A DNA stretch of 40,875 nt from Clostridia bacterium. GTDB taxonomy: Bacteria > Bacillota > Clostridia > Oscillospirales > CAG-272. The stretch covers positions 1 to 40,875 of the forward strand of contig JAFTJZ010000031.1 of NCBI GenBank assembly GCA_017456145.1, in the 5' to 3' direction. The translations under genes were made by a program, and so were the position numbers. Under the pieces are notes generated by a model. That model saw only the letters and a program-made list of their open reading frames with translations. It ran no database searches and was not told the origin of the DNA. Numbering within the stretch: the first letter of the stretch is position 1; the number at the start of each line of letters is the position of its first letter. This document shows, one piece after another, positions 15,686 to 24,500 of the stretch.

Positions 15686-16288
15686 ATGGATAAAGCAATT
15701 AAGAAAATTGAACAGCCCCAAGGTTATGGCCCGAGTAAGCCGGAGATTCTCGATCTTGCACACCGGGCAGAAATTCCGGTGAAGGAAACCATATGGAAAG
15801 ATGGTACAAAAGTGATCGCATTCCGGACAAGACTGGAAGATTTTTACTTTATGGGCATCGAGAACAAGTATGATGAACATACAGATTTCGGTGATTTTTG
15901 GGGAAATTTCTTCGATAAGGGTGGATATGATCCCATAGATCCGTATGCCATAGATCCGAACTGCATCAATGTTTGGTGGAACCGATCTGCCGACGAAAAG
16001 ATTTATTATCAAGGTAAAATGGCTCGGGAAGATGCAGTTGTCCCCGAGGGTTATACGATGAAGAAATTCTCGGGCGGTGAATATCTTGTGGTTACCACCG
16101 AATGGATGGCGACATATGAAGAAACCATGAAACACATAAGGTTTGAATATTTTGAAAGCATGGATGCTCCTGACGGGTATGAAAAATGCACCGAGCAAGA
16201 GCTTGGTGTGTGGTTGTTGGAGCGCTGGGGCGCCAATACCGGTGAAGGCTACCGTTATGAGTTTTGGGTGCCGCTCAAGAAAATTTGA
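15686..16288 (+). CDS. Stand-alone GyrI-like small-molecule-binding protein, paralogue 2
   Basis: 200 residues, ATG behind TAGGAG, 12 bp after paralogue 1. The tag EQPQGYGPSKPEILDLA recurs at residues 9-25. The body shows FYFMGIENKYDEHTDFGDFW followed by FF, a VPEGYTMKKFSGGEY strand and a C-terminal ELGVWLLERW...RYEFWVPLKK segment, the usual end of GyrI/AraC effector-binding domains. No DNA-binding or membrane segment is seen. The body has diverged from paralogue 1 much more than the tag. Confidence 0.78.
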   Translation: MDKAIKKIEQPQGYGPSKPEILDLAHRAEIPVKETIWKDGTKVIAFRTRLEDFYFMGIENKYDEHTDFGDFWGNFFDKGGYDPIDPYAIDPNCINVWWNRSADEKIYYQGKMAREDAVVPEGYTMKKFSGGEYLVVTTEWMATYEETMKHIRFEYFESMDAPDGYEKCTEQELGVWLLERWGANTGEGYRYEFWVPLKKI

Positions 16289-16305
16289 ACCGGGAGCAGT
16301 AACCG

Positions 16306-16461
16306 ATGAATAACGAAGTATTAAAGCCGACCGAACAAAACCCGCAGGGGTATGGGCCGAGTAAGCCGGAGATTTTGAATCTTGCCCGGAAAGCACAAGT
16401 CCTTAATAGAGTCAAGGTTACGATGAACGGTGCTTATGTCGATAATGTTCCGATGGGTTAA
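16306..16461 (+). pseudogene. Truncated third GyrI-like paralogue
   Basis: An ATG at 16306 behind GGGAG opens a 51-codon frame: MNNEVLKPTEQ, the shared tag PQGYGPSKPEILNLA, then about 22 residues with no match to the GyrI body, and TAA at 16459-16461. The first 28 codons are clearly homologous to paralogues 1 and 2 and the rest is lost. It could still be translated as a short tag peptide. Confidence 0.75.
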
Positions 16462-16462
16462 C

Positions 16463-16624
16463 CCCCGCAGTGGGAACGTAATCGGTTATGCGGAAGCTAT
16501 ACAGCTGATTTTGTGGCGCATCCAGCAGAATGACCGAGATGTGCTGGCGGCCGTGAAACGGACACTGGAAAGGCTGGGGGGTAATGGGGCAAATAGTGAT
16601 GAACAAACGACTATCGGATGCTAA
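16463..16624 (+). pseudogene. Orphan C-terminal gene fragment
   Basis: An open stretch of 53 codons without its own start codon or binding site ends at TAA 16622-16624. The sense includes GYAEAIQLILWRIQQNDRDV and a KRTLERLGG helix, so it looks like the tail of a real protein. I do not recognise the family. It abuts the truncated GyrI copy, which suggests that a deletion or insertion joined two broken genes here. Confidence 0.4.
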
Positions 16625-16635
16625 TCACTGTGTGT

Positions 16636-16730
16636 TTTTACCTGCAAAGCGTGCAAAAATGGCGGTGTTCAGCCGCAAAGCAAAAATGGCGGGGAGAGGC
16701 AAATGCATTTTTTGCATTTGCCTCTCCCCG
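16636..16730 (-). repeat. Terminator-associated repeat, copy B4
   Basis: TGCAAAAATGGCGGTGTT, GCCGCAAAG, a CGGGG hairpin and AAATGCAT blocks follow in the same order and orientation as at 29430-29526 (copy B3). The sequence is more diverged than between B1 and B3. Confidence 0.6.
16691..16729. terminator. Bidirectional terminator between the GyrI array and clpB
   Basis: A perfect 17-bp stem (GGGGAGAGGCAAATGCA, 16691-16707) pairs with 16713-16729 around T5. It stands 11 bp from the clpB stop codon and after the plus-strand fragments, so it can close both converging transcripts. Confidence 0.85.
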
Positions 16731-16739
16731 TTCCTGCTT

Positions 16740-19337
16740 TCATGCGGGTTGGATGAACAGATCACTGCCGTCGAAGTCGACCGTCAGCGCGCGGTCGGGC
16801 TGCACGTCGCCGCTGATGATCCTTTTGGCAAGGAGCGTTTCGATGTGGGATTGGATGAATCGCTTGAGCGGTCTTGCGCCGTAGATCGGGTCGTACGCCG
16901 CGTCGATGATCGCCGCTTTGGCGGCGGGGGTGACCACGACGCGCAGCTGCTTGTCCGCAAGTCTTCGGTCAAGCTCGGCGATGAGCAGATCGACAATACC
17001 ATCGATATTGCCACGGGTCAGCGGCTTGTAGAAGACGATCTCATCCAGACGGTTGAGAAATTCGGGGCGGAAGCTGCGCTTGAGCAGCTCGCTGACACCC
17101 TGACGTGCCTCCTCCCCGATCTCGCCGTCGGGGGTGATGCCCTCAAGGATCAGATCGGAGCCGAGGTTGGAGGTCAGAATGATGACCGTGTTCTTGAAAT
17201 CGACCGTTCTGCCTTGGCTGTCGGTGATCCGCCCGTCGTCCAGCACCTGCAACAGCACGTTGAAGACGTCGGGGTGGGCTTTTTCCACCTCGTCAAACAA
17301 AACAACGGCGTACGGCTTTCTGCGCACCGCCTCGGTCAGCTGTCCGCCCTCGTCATAGCCCACGTACCCGGGAGGCGCACCAATGAGACGGGAGACCGAA
17401 TATTTTTCCATATATTCGCTCATGTCGATGCGGATCAGGCTTTTTTCGTCATCAAACAGCGCCGTGGCGAGGGCCTTGGCAAGCTCGGTCTTGCCGACAC
17501 CCGTGGGGCCAAGGAAGAGGAAGGAGCCGATGGGGCGGCGGGGGTCCTTGATGCCTGCGCGGGAGCGCAGGATGGCGTCGCTGACCTTGGTGACCGCCTC
17601 GTCCTGCCCGATGACGCGTCGATGAAGAATGCTCTCCAGCCCGAGCAGCTTTTCTCGTTCGCTTTCCATGATCTTGGCGACGGGGATGCCCGTCCATCTG
17701 GCGACGATGCGGCAAATCTCTTCCTCCGTGACCTTGTCGCGGAGCAGGGAATTGCTGCTTGCCGCACCGTCCGCGCGGCTCTCCTCCTCCTCCAGCTGCT
17801 TTTTAAGCGCGGGGAGCTTGCCGTATTTCAGCTCTGCGGCCTTGGCAAGGTCGTAATGGTTCTGCGCCAGCTCGATGTCGGCGCCCGTCTGCTCGATTTC
17901 TTCGCGCAGCCGTTGCAGTCTTTCGATCGACTGCTTTTCGACGTCCCATTTGGCTTTCATTTCGTCGAAGGTGGCGCGCATATCGGCAAGCTCCGCCTGT
18001 ATTTCCGTAAGATGCGCCCGGGAGAGCTTGTCGTCCTCCTTTTTCAGCGCTGCCTCCTCAATCTCGTGCTGCATGATCTTACGGGCGACCTCGTCCATCT
18101 CACCGGGCATCGAGTTCATCTCGGTCTTGATCAGCGCACACGCCTCGTCCACAAGGTCGATCGCCTTGTCGGGGAGAAAACGGTCGGAGATATAGCGGTC
18201 GGATAGGGTCGCGGCAGCGATCAGAGCACCGTCGTGGATCTTGACCCCGTGGAACACCTCGTAGCGCTCCTTGAGACCGCGAAGAATCGAGATGGTGTCC
18301 TCCACGGTCGGCTCGGGAATCATGACGGGCTGGAAACGCCGCTCCAGCGCCGCGTCCTTTTCGATATATTGGCGGTATTCGTTGAGCGTGGTCGCGCCGA
18401 TGCAATGCAGCTCGCCGCGTGCCAGCATGGGCTTGAGCAGATTTCCCGCATCCATTGCGCCGTCGGTCTTGCCCGCGCCGACGATGGTATGCAGCTCGTC
18501 GATAAACAGAATGATCTTTCCCTCGCTGCTCTTGACCTCCTCGAGCACCGCCTTGAGCCGCTCTTCAAATTCTCCGCGGAATTTGGCACCCGCGATCAGT
18601 GCGCCCATATCCAAAGAGAAAATGATGCGCTCCTTGAGATTGTCGGGCACGTCGCCCTTGGCGATGCGCAGGGCAAGCCCCTCGGCAATGGCGGTCTTGC
18701 CCACACCCGGCTCACCGATCAGGCAGGGGTTATTTTTAGTCTTTCGGGATAAGATGCGGATGACGTTTCGTATCTCGTCGTCTCTGCCGATGACGGGGTC
18801 GAGCTTTTGCTCCTTCGCTCTTGCAACCAGATCCTGCCCGTATTTTTTCAATACGTCGTAGGTCGCCTCGGGATGATCGCTGGTCACGGTCTTGTTTCCG
18901 CGGACGCTTTTCAGCGCGCCCAGAAAGGCGTCCCGTGTCAGATCGGTCTTGCTCAGAAGCTCCTTGACCTTGACGTCCGCCTTTGAGAAGAGTGCCAGCA
19001 TCAGATGCTCCACGGAGACAAATTCGTCCTTCATCTTTTCGGCCTGCGCCTGTGCCTCGGTAAAGACACTGTCCAGCTCGCGGGATAGATACAGCTTGTC
19101 CGCCTGCATTCCCGTGACTTTGGGGAGCTTGGAGACGGCGTCCTCGGCCAATTCCCGCAGTGCTTGTGCCGACACCCCCGCGCGGGTGAGCAGGTTGGGG
19201 ATCAGCCCGTCCTCGCGGGAGACCAGTGCGTGTAAAAGGTGCAGCTGTTCGATCTGCGGATTGGCGTTTTGCAGCGCGAGGGACTGCATATCCTGTAGCG
19301 CCTCCGTGCTTTTTTGTGTATATTGATTGATGTTCAT
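16740..19337 (-). CDS. clpB: ATP-dependent disaggregase ClpB
   Basis: 865 residues, the usual length. It is a cytoplasmic hexameric AAA+ chaperone that rescues aggregated proteins together with DnaK. The N-domain covers 1-145. NBD1 has Walker A GEPGVGKT (208-215) and VIGRDDEIR (182-190). A coiled-coil M-domain follows at about 410-530, which distinguishes ClpB from ClpA/ClpC. NBD2 has GPTGVGKT (610-617) and the [20 protein letters not shown] block. ATG at 19337 follows GGGAGG; upstream in-frame ATGs lie in the leader. A perfect CIRCE element 156 bp upstream implies repression by HrcA. It is monocistronic, closed by the terminator at 16691. Confidence 0.97.
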   Translation of the reverse strand: MNINQYTQKSTEALQDMQSLALQNANPQIEQLHLLHALVSREDGLIPNLLTRAGVSAQALRELAEDAVSKLPKVTGMQADKLYLSRELDSVFTEAQAQAEKMKDEFVSVEHLMLALFSKADVKVKELLSKTDLTRDAFLGALKSVRGNKTVTSDHPEATYDVLKKYGQDLVARAKEQKLDPVIGRDDEIRNVIRILSRKTKNNPCLIGEPGVGKTAIAEGLALRIAKGDVPDNLKERIIFSLDMGALIAGAKFRGEFEERLKAVLEEVKSSEGKIILFIDELHTIVGAGKTDGAMDAGNLLKPMLARGELHCIGATTLNEYRQYIEKDAALERRFQPVMIPEPTVEDTISILRGLKERYEVFHGVKIHDGALIAAATLSDRYISDRFLPDKAIDLVDEACALIKTEMNSMPGEMDEVARKIMQHEIEEAALKKEDDKLSRAHLTEIQAELADMRATFDEMKAKWDVEKQSIERLQRLREEIEQTGADIELAQNHYDLAKAAELKYGKLPALKKQLEEEESRADGAASSNSLLRDKVTEEEICRIVARWTGIPVAKIMESEREKLLGLESILHRRVIGQDEAVTKVSDAILRSRAGIKDPRRPIGSFLFLGPTGVGKTELAKALATALFDDEKSLIRIDMSEYMEKYSVSRLIGAPPGYVGYDEGGQLTEAVRRKPYAVVLFDEVEKAHPDVFNVLLQVLDDGRITDSQGRTVDFKNTVIILTSNLGSDLILEGITPDGEIGEEARQGVSELLKRSFRPEFLNRLDEIVFYKPLTRGNIDGIVDLLIAELDRRLADKQLRVVVTPAAKAAIIDAAYDPIYGARPLKRFIQSHIETLLAKRIISGDVQPDRALTVDFDGSDLFIQPA

Positions 19338-19492
19338 CACAGTACCTCCCTGTATCGGTCTTGGATATTGTTTGTGAAATCGGGGTACCTTATGCGCAAT
19401 TTCATCGGTCGGGTGTCCCTCTTTTCTCACATGATAAGCATACACCCAAAACATGAATAAATAATGACGAAAGTGTGTATGATTTGTAAATA

Positions 19493-19519
19493 TTAGCACT
19501 CGGATATATAGAGTGCTAA
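19493..19519 (-). promoter_or_regulatory. CIRCE operator (HrcA binding site) for clpB
   Basis: TTAGCACTC (19493-19501), 9-bp spacer, GAGTGCTAA (19511-19519): an exact match to the CIRCE consensus TTAGCACTC-N9-GAGTGCTAA. This is the operator of the heat-shock repressor HrcA, and clpB is the only start downstream of it. Confidence 0.97.
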
Positions 19520-19610
19520 ATTAACGCGGATATAAAGGCGTGAAAACGGTGGAATTTGGGGTATAATTAACACTGTATTTGGCGGATTGCCAATTTTTGA
19601 AGAGCGCACC

Positions 19611-19659
19611 AAAAAAATAACGAGCTGCCCACCTTTGTAAAAAAGTGGGACAGCCCGTT
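19611..19659 (-). terminator. Rho-independent terminator after the second sigma/membrane pair
   Basis: On the minus strand ACGGGCTGTCCCAC pairs with GTGGGCAGCTCGT, followed by TTATTTTTTT. It lies 29 bp after the stop codon of the 19688-20821 gene. Confidence 0.88.
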
Positions 19660-19687
19660 TTGAATGCATCCATCGGATGAGGCGATA

Positions 19688-20821
19688 TCAATGCCCGGCA
19701 ATATCTTCTGCGACCTGCTGCAGTGCGGTGGGAGCGCCGCCCTCGTCGCGGATCACGCGCCAGACGGTCTGGGTGTCCGTCCACGGAGCGGTGGTATACA
19801 GATACTTGCCGTCGCTGACAAGGTCGTGCAGATCGTCGCATGGGACGTCTGAGGTCAGCGCCCACGTTTGTCCCGTGGCGACCTCGACACAGCCGACAAG
19901 CCCCTGATCGACGATGGGGTAAAACAGATATTCACCGTCCCCGCCCGAATACCTCTCATCGGGCAGTGTGACCAGCTCGGTGGTGCCGTCCGGGGAGAGA
20001 ATAACGTAGGTTACGCTGCCGTATTCCTCCCGATCCGTCTGTCGCGTGGAGAACCACAGCGACTCGCCGTACCATACGGCACTGTATTTGCTCACCAGCA
20101 GTCCCTCGGGCAACAGAGGAACGCCGTTTTCGGTCAGTATCAGATAGACGTCGCTGTAGGGGTCGTCATCCTTGATGCTCGGGAACAGCACAATCTCCCT
20201 TTGCCCGACGGTGTAGTGCGAGTGCTCATATTTATAGTCTGAATACCGCAGCGTCGCGGTGGTCAGCAAAATCTCACCGCTGACGCCGTCAAGGATGACC
20301 TGATAAAAGGTCTGATCGTGCTTATTATAGCAGGTGACGATGACCTCGCGCTCTGAGCGGAGCGAAAAGGCGATGTGGGTGGTGTCCGTCCAGCTCGCGG
20401 TATACAGCAGCTGCCGCTGTCCGCTCTCATGTGCAAAGACGTACAAACTCCTGCCGCTGTCGTAATAGACGCCGTATTCATTTACCTGCCAATCATCCAC
20501 CCAGAAGGTGTGGACCATCCGCTCGATGCCCCCGCCGGGGGTGTAACGCATGACCCCGCGGTGGGGAACGAAATAATAATAATCTCCGTCAACGATCTGC
20601 CCGGGGTACGCGCCGCAGGAGGCAAGGAACAAATGATAATCCAGCCGCCCGAGCGTGAGTGCCGTCCCCGTGACGACAAGGCAAAGACACGCGGCGACGG
20701 CGAGCGCGGCGACCCATTTTTGGCGACGGTGACGCTTTTTTTGCTGCGCATAATCTGCTTTGAAAAATTCCTCCAGCAGAGCGTCAGACAGATGCGACAA
20801 TGCTGCGGATGCATGGTTCAT
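19688..20821 (-). CDS. Single-pass membrane protein with propeller-like ectodomain, putative anti-sigma factor
   Basis: 377 residues. Residues 1-35 are cytoplasmic and end in a basic run (KKRHRRQK); one helix spans 36-57. The roughly 315-residue outer part has recurring short aromatic strands (GDYYYFV, YGVYYDS, DGKYLYT), as in beta-propellers. The ATG overlaps the TGA of the upstream sigma factor gene by 4 nt, so translation is coupled. That, with the topology, supports an anti-sigma or signal-sensing role for its partner. It has no detectable sequence similarity to the 12301-13365 protein beyond layout. Confidence 0.78.
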   Translation of the reverse strand: MNHASAALSHLSDALLEEFFKADYAQQKKRHRRQKWVAALAVAACLCLVVTGTALTLGRLDYHLFLASCGAYPGQIVDGDYYYFVPHRGVMRYTPGGGIERMVHTFWVDDWQVNEYGVYYDSGRSLYVFAHESGQRQLLYTASWTDTTHIAFSLRSEREVIVTCYNKHDQTFYQVILDGVSGEILLTTATLRYSDYKYEHSHYTVGQREIVLFPSIKDDDPYSDVYLILTENGVPLLPEGLLVSKYSAVWYGESLWFSTRQTDREEYGSVTYVILSPDGTTELVTLPDERYSGGDGEYLFYPIVDQGLVGCVEVATGQTWALTSDVPCDDLHDLVSDGKYLYTTAPWTDTQTVWRVIRDEGGAPTALQQVAEDIAGH

Positions 20822-21396
20822 ATCGATATATCCTCACTTTCCAGCTTTTTCCTGAGCCCGTCTTTGATGATGACGAGCTGCTTTTGTACGGTAGAACGGC
20901 TGATGCCCAGCGTCCTTGCGATCTCGGCAACGGGGCGACAGAGATAATAGCGGCTGATGAATATGGCTCGCTGCCGCTCCGGCAGAGAGCGAAGGTAATC
21001 GCTGATCGCCTCGCCCATGGCGCGGTGATACGCCTCGTCGGCGTCGCAGGGGGCAGCGGGAAGATCATTTGTCAGCTCATCGACGGGCAACACCTCAAGG
21101 TGCCCGCCCCGTTTTTGACGGTGGAGACGGCGGTAGGTATCCAGCGCGCGACGTCGGATGATGGTGACAAGATACGCGACCAGCACTGCGGGGCGCGCGG
21201 GTGGGATGGTGTTCCAGGCGTCAAGATAGGTATCGTTGAGACATTCCTCGGCGTCGGCGCGGTCGTGCAGAATGTTGTTGGCAACGGCGAGCAGATAGGA
21301 GCGATATTTTTGCTCGGTCAGACGCAGTGCATCCTCGTCACGTTGCCAGAACAGCGCAACGATCTGCGCGTCCGTGGGCAAAAGTTGTTTTGACAT
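20818..21396 (-). CDS. Sigma-70 family (ECF-type) RNA polymerase sigma factor, second copy
   Basis: 192 residues from the ATG at 21396 (AAAGGAG six bases upstream); a longer frame to 21441 has no binding site. Region 2 includes DAEECLNDTYLDAWNTIPPARP (48-69) and region 4 includes the HTH VAEIARTLGISRSTVQKQL (156-174). The motif DAEEC.NDTYL.AW..IPP.RP is shared with the 11704 sigma factor, so the two are paralogues in one subfamily. It is co-transcribed with the overlapping membrane protein and is probably driven by the promoter at 21471-21499. Confidence 0.93.
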   Translation of the reverse strand: MSKQLLPTDAQIVALFWQRDEDALRLTEQKYRSYLLAVANNILHDRADAEECLNDTYLDAWNTIPPARPAVLVAYLVTIIRRRALDTYRRLHRQKRGGHLEVLPVDELTNDLPAAPCDADEAYHRAMGEAISDYLRSLPERQRAIFISRYYLCRPVAEIARTLGISRSTVQKQLVIIKDGLRKKLESEDISI

Positions 21397-21470
21397 GGTG
21401 CTCTCCTTTCTTGGGGGTGCTCTCACTGATACTGTCGTCAAACGGGTGGCAAATGTGTCATCTGTCGTTT

Positions 21471-21499
21471 ATTTTACCATAAAATTCATCTTTTTGAAA
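21471..21499 (-). promoter_or_regulatory. Probable promoter of the second sigma operon
   Basis: Minus strand: TTTCAA (21499-21494), 17-bp spacer, TAAAAT (21476-21471), about 75 bp before the ATG at 21396. The -35 box is weak. It diverges from the promoter at 21519-21547, with about 20 bp between the two -35 boxes. Confidence 0.55.
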
Positions 21500-21518
21500 G
21501 CCTTTTCCCCCGAAAATC

Positions 21519-21547
21519 TTGCATTCTTCCTATAAATATGGTATAAT
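21519..21547 (+). promoter_or_regulatory. Sigma-A promoter of the secreted metallophosphoesterase
   Basis: TTGCAT (21519-21524), 17-bp spacer, TATAAT (21542-21547), about 40 bp before the ATG at 21588. Confidence 0.87.
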
Positions 21548-21587
21548 TATCGTATCATCGGAAAATTCGTAGCGAAAGGAAGTCAAC

Positions 21588-24500
21588 ATGATGAAGAACC
21601 ATACCATGCACAGAGTGCTTTCCCTGATCTTTGCTGCGGTGCTGCTGATGCAGTGCCTGATCGTCGGTACCACGCTGCCTGCCAGCGCGGGAATCGGCGA
21701 CGACTTTGACGAGAAATACGTCATTTTTGACGGCGGTGCGAGCGGCAAGACCGTCAAATGGTCGGCAGGCAGCCATGTGCTCTGGAGCACGACAAATTTT
21801 AATCTGAACATTCCCACCGACCTGCCCGAGGAAAAGATCGGGCTGTACATCCATATCACACTGGATGCCGAGAGCGCCAAGGCGATGAACACCGCAGGCG
21901 AGATCGAGCTGGCGCGCCAGACCTGCGACAAGGGCGAGATCCACTGCAGCACGACGGCGTATATCTGGCGGGAGGGTGAAAATGAGGCGATCATTCCCCT
22001 GACGACCATCGGCGGCTACACCGACGGCGGGCAGGAGAGATTGGACCTGTATGAGACCATCAACTGGTTCCGTTTCTACACGACGCCGAGCACGACCAAG
22101 CTGTCAAAGACCGCCGAGGCGACCATCTGGGAGGTCGCCGTTGTGGACTCCACCGCTGCGGGCGTGGAGTTTGGTGGAGACGACACCTATTTGCAACTGA
22201 CCGCTCCGTTGACTGCGACCCCCAACACCATTGAGGCGAGCATCAAGACCAACGCGCTGTCCACCACCTGGACAATGGGTACGTACAGCGGTGTGCGTTA
22301 CGATGAGAAGGTTCTTTCCAACAAGACCGGCACCATTCAAGGGGTCGACGGTATTCCTGACGGGACGCCGTATGTCGGCGGTACCGTCAAAAAGGGTGGA
22401 TTCTTCGGAACCACGGATATGAAATTTGACCTCTCCATTCCGAAGGTGTATGATCGGGACGATCTGGCACTGACCTTCTGGCTGTATACCTCCACGGGGA
22501 AGGTGACCAAGTCTTATATTGAGCTGACCAGCTCGGGAAAATGCGACGTGGAGGAGCTATGCTGGCTCACGACGGACGCGGAATTTGCCGATCTGAAGGT
22601 CGGCTGGAATAAGATCGTTCTGCCTTTGAACTCCCGCAACGGTGCGGGCTTTGACTACACCCGTATCAATTTCTCCCGCATCTGGGGCAGCCAGGCAGAG
22701 GGGGACAAGGCGACCGAAGAATTTGAGATGTACGTCTCCGAGATGAAGATCGAGGTGTATGGCGGCGGCGCGGCCGACGCCTCGGACGGCTTTGAAATGG
22801 TGGACGGCCTGCCCACGTGGAAGGTTCTGGACTTTTCCAAGATGCCGACCAACTGGGACGGCGGCAAGATCGCCACAGGCAAGGTCTGGGAGGACGACGG
22901 CAGCGGCGATGCGCAGCCTGCCGACGGTACCGTCTATATGGAGGTCACCCCGGGCACAACGCTGACCTTTGCGGGGGATCACGCCACGCACGCCAACGAG
23001 AAGTATTGGAAGGCGGGCTTTACCGCAGGGACGGGCAATGGCTTTATTGAGCCGAATATTCCCAAGCAATATGCACTCTCCGATCTGACCTTCACCTTCT
23101 GGATCTATATTCCCGACGCGAATCTGGTGCCCGATGACATCGGTGCCGACTCCCCCAACTTTGAGTTTACCAGCGACGGGGACGTGGACGGCGCGGAGAT
23201 CGATTATCTGTATATGTGGCAAAAGATCGGCGGGCTTAAGGACGGCTGGAACTACGTTGAGATTCCCATGGACGAGATGGATGCCGCGAGTGATTTCGAT
23301 CTGTACGGCATCAACTTCTTCCGCTGGAGCTATATGTGCTTGCTCAAGGACAGCACGGGCAAGGTGGACGAGCGCGTGCGCTATGCGGACTTCCGCATCG
23401 TCTCCTCGGTCGATCGTCAAAATGAGAGTGCGCCCGCTGCATCCGACAGCAGCGCGCTCAAGCCGATCTCCGACGATGCCTACATGATCTTCTCCAACAT
23501 AGGCACGGACGACACGCCCATCGCGCTGTATCTGACGGCGCAGGGGTACGTTGCCTGGACGTGGGGAGACAAGAATTATACCTCCGATTTCAATACCTAC
23601 ACGGGCGAATGGATCGACCTTGCCTTGGTGCGCGACATGAGCGCGGGCAAATTCTATCTCTACGCCGACGGCGAGGTGGTGTATGAAACGAGCGCGCAGG
23701 GCACACAGGATATCGTTCCCAAGAGTGCACACAGCATCGCTGCCGACGGGCAAGGCAAGGGTCTGTTTGAGGGCTGGCTTGCCGACGTTCGCGTCTGGAG
23801 CGATGTCAGAACGGCGCAGGAGATCCGTGACAATCGCGTCCCAAAGCTGGGGCATGATACCAACGGGCTGTCTGCGACCGAGCCGGGGCTGCTTGGCGCA
23901 TGGTATCTGATCGGCAGCACCGATTACGTGCTTTCCTTTGTTGCCGACACCGCGGCAAACGGGAACCATGCCGTATATGCGGGCTCGCGCGCGGATGACT
24001 GGGTGGATTATACCGTTCCCACCGACGTCATCGGCGAGAACTACTACACCATGGTCTTTATTCCCGACATTCAGGAGCTGGTAACGGGTAAGTTTACCGA
24101 GGAGTGGATGACGGCGGCGCAATGGATTGCCGACAACGTCGAGAAGGAAAACATCGTCCATGTCATCGGCGCGGGCGACAGCACCTGGACGGATGCACCC
24201 GCCCAGTGGGAGATCGCCAAGGCGGGCTTTGATCTGTTTACGGATCGGGTTTCCTGGAGCAACATGACGGGCAACCACGACTACCCCGGCTCCTGCAACC
24301 CCGTGGACGACCCCAATTACACTCGCCGCGACAGCACCAACTATCAGACCTACTTCGGTTTGGATTATATTGACAGCACGGCTGCGGCGGACACCTTCGT
24401 GGACTACTTTGACGATCCGTACGAGATCAGTACCACCGAAAACGCCTACTATCGCTTTACCGTGAACGGGATCAACTGGATGATTTTACAGCTGGAGTAT

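Larger units (their letters stand above)
19338..19687. other. 350-bp non-coding region between clpB and the second anti-sigma gene
   Basis: It holds the clpB leader (about 155 nt), the CIRCE operator (19493-19519) and the terminator of the minus-strand membrane-protein gene (19611-19659). No small gene is visible. A weak inverted pair TACAC (19441) and GTGTA (19475) in the leader could fold but is unremarkable. Confidence 0.7.

Noticed and set aside
16584-18206. 540-codon plus-strand frame opposite clpB
   Set aside because: Runs through the terminator and then antisense to clpB; no independent support.
22557-24278. 573-codon minus-strand frame inside the phosphoesterase gene
   Set aside because: Shadow of a gene with signal peptide and clear domain motifs on the other strand.
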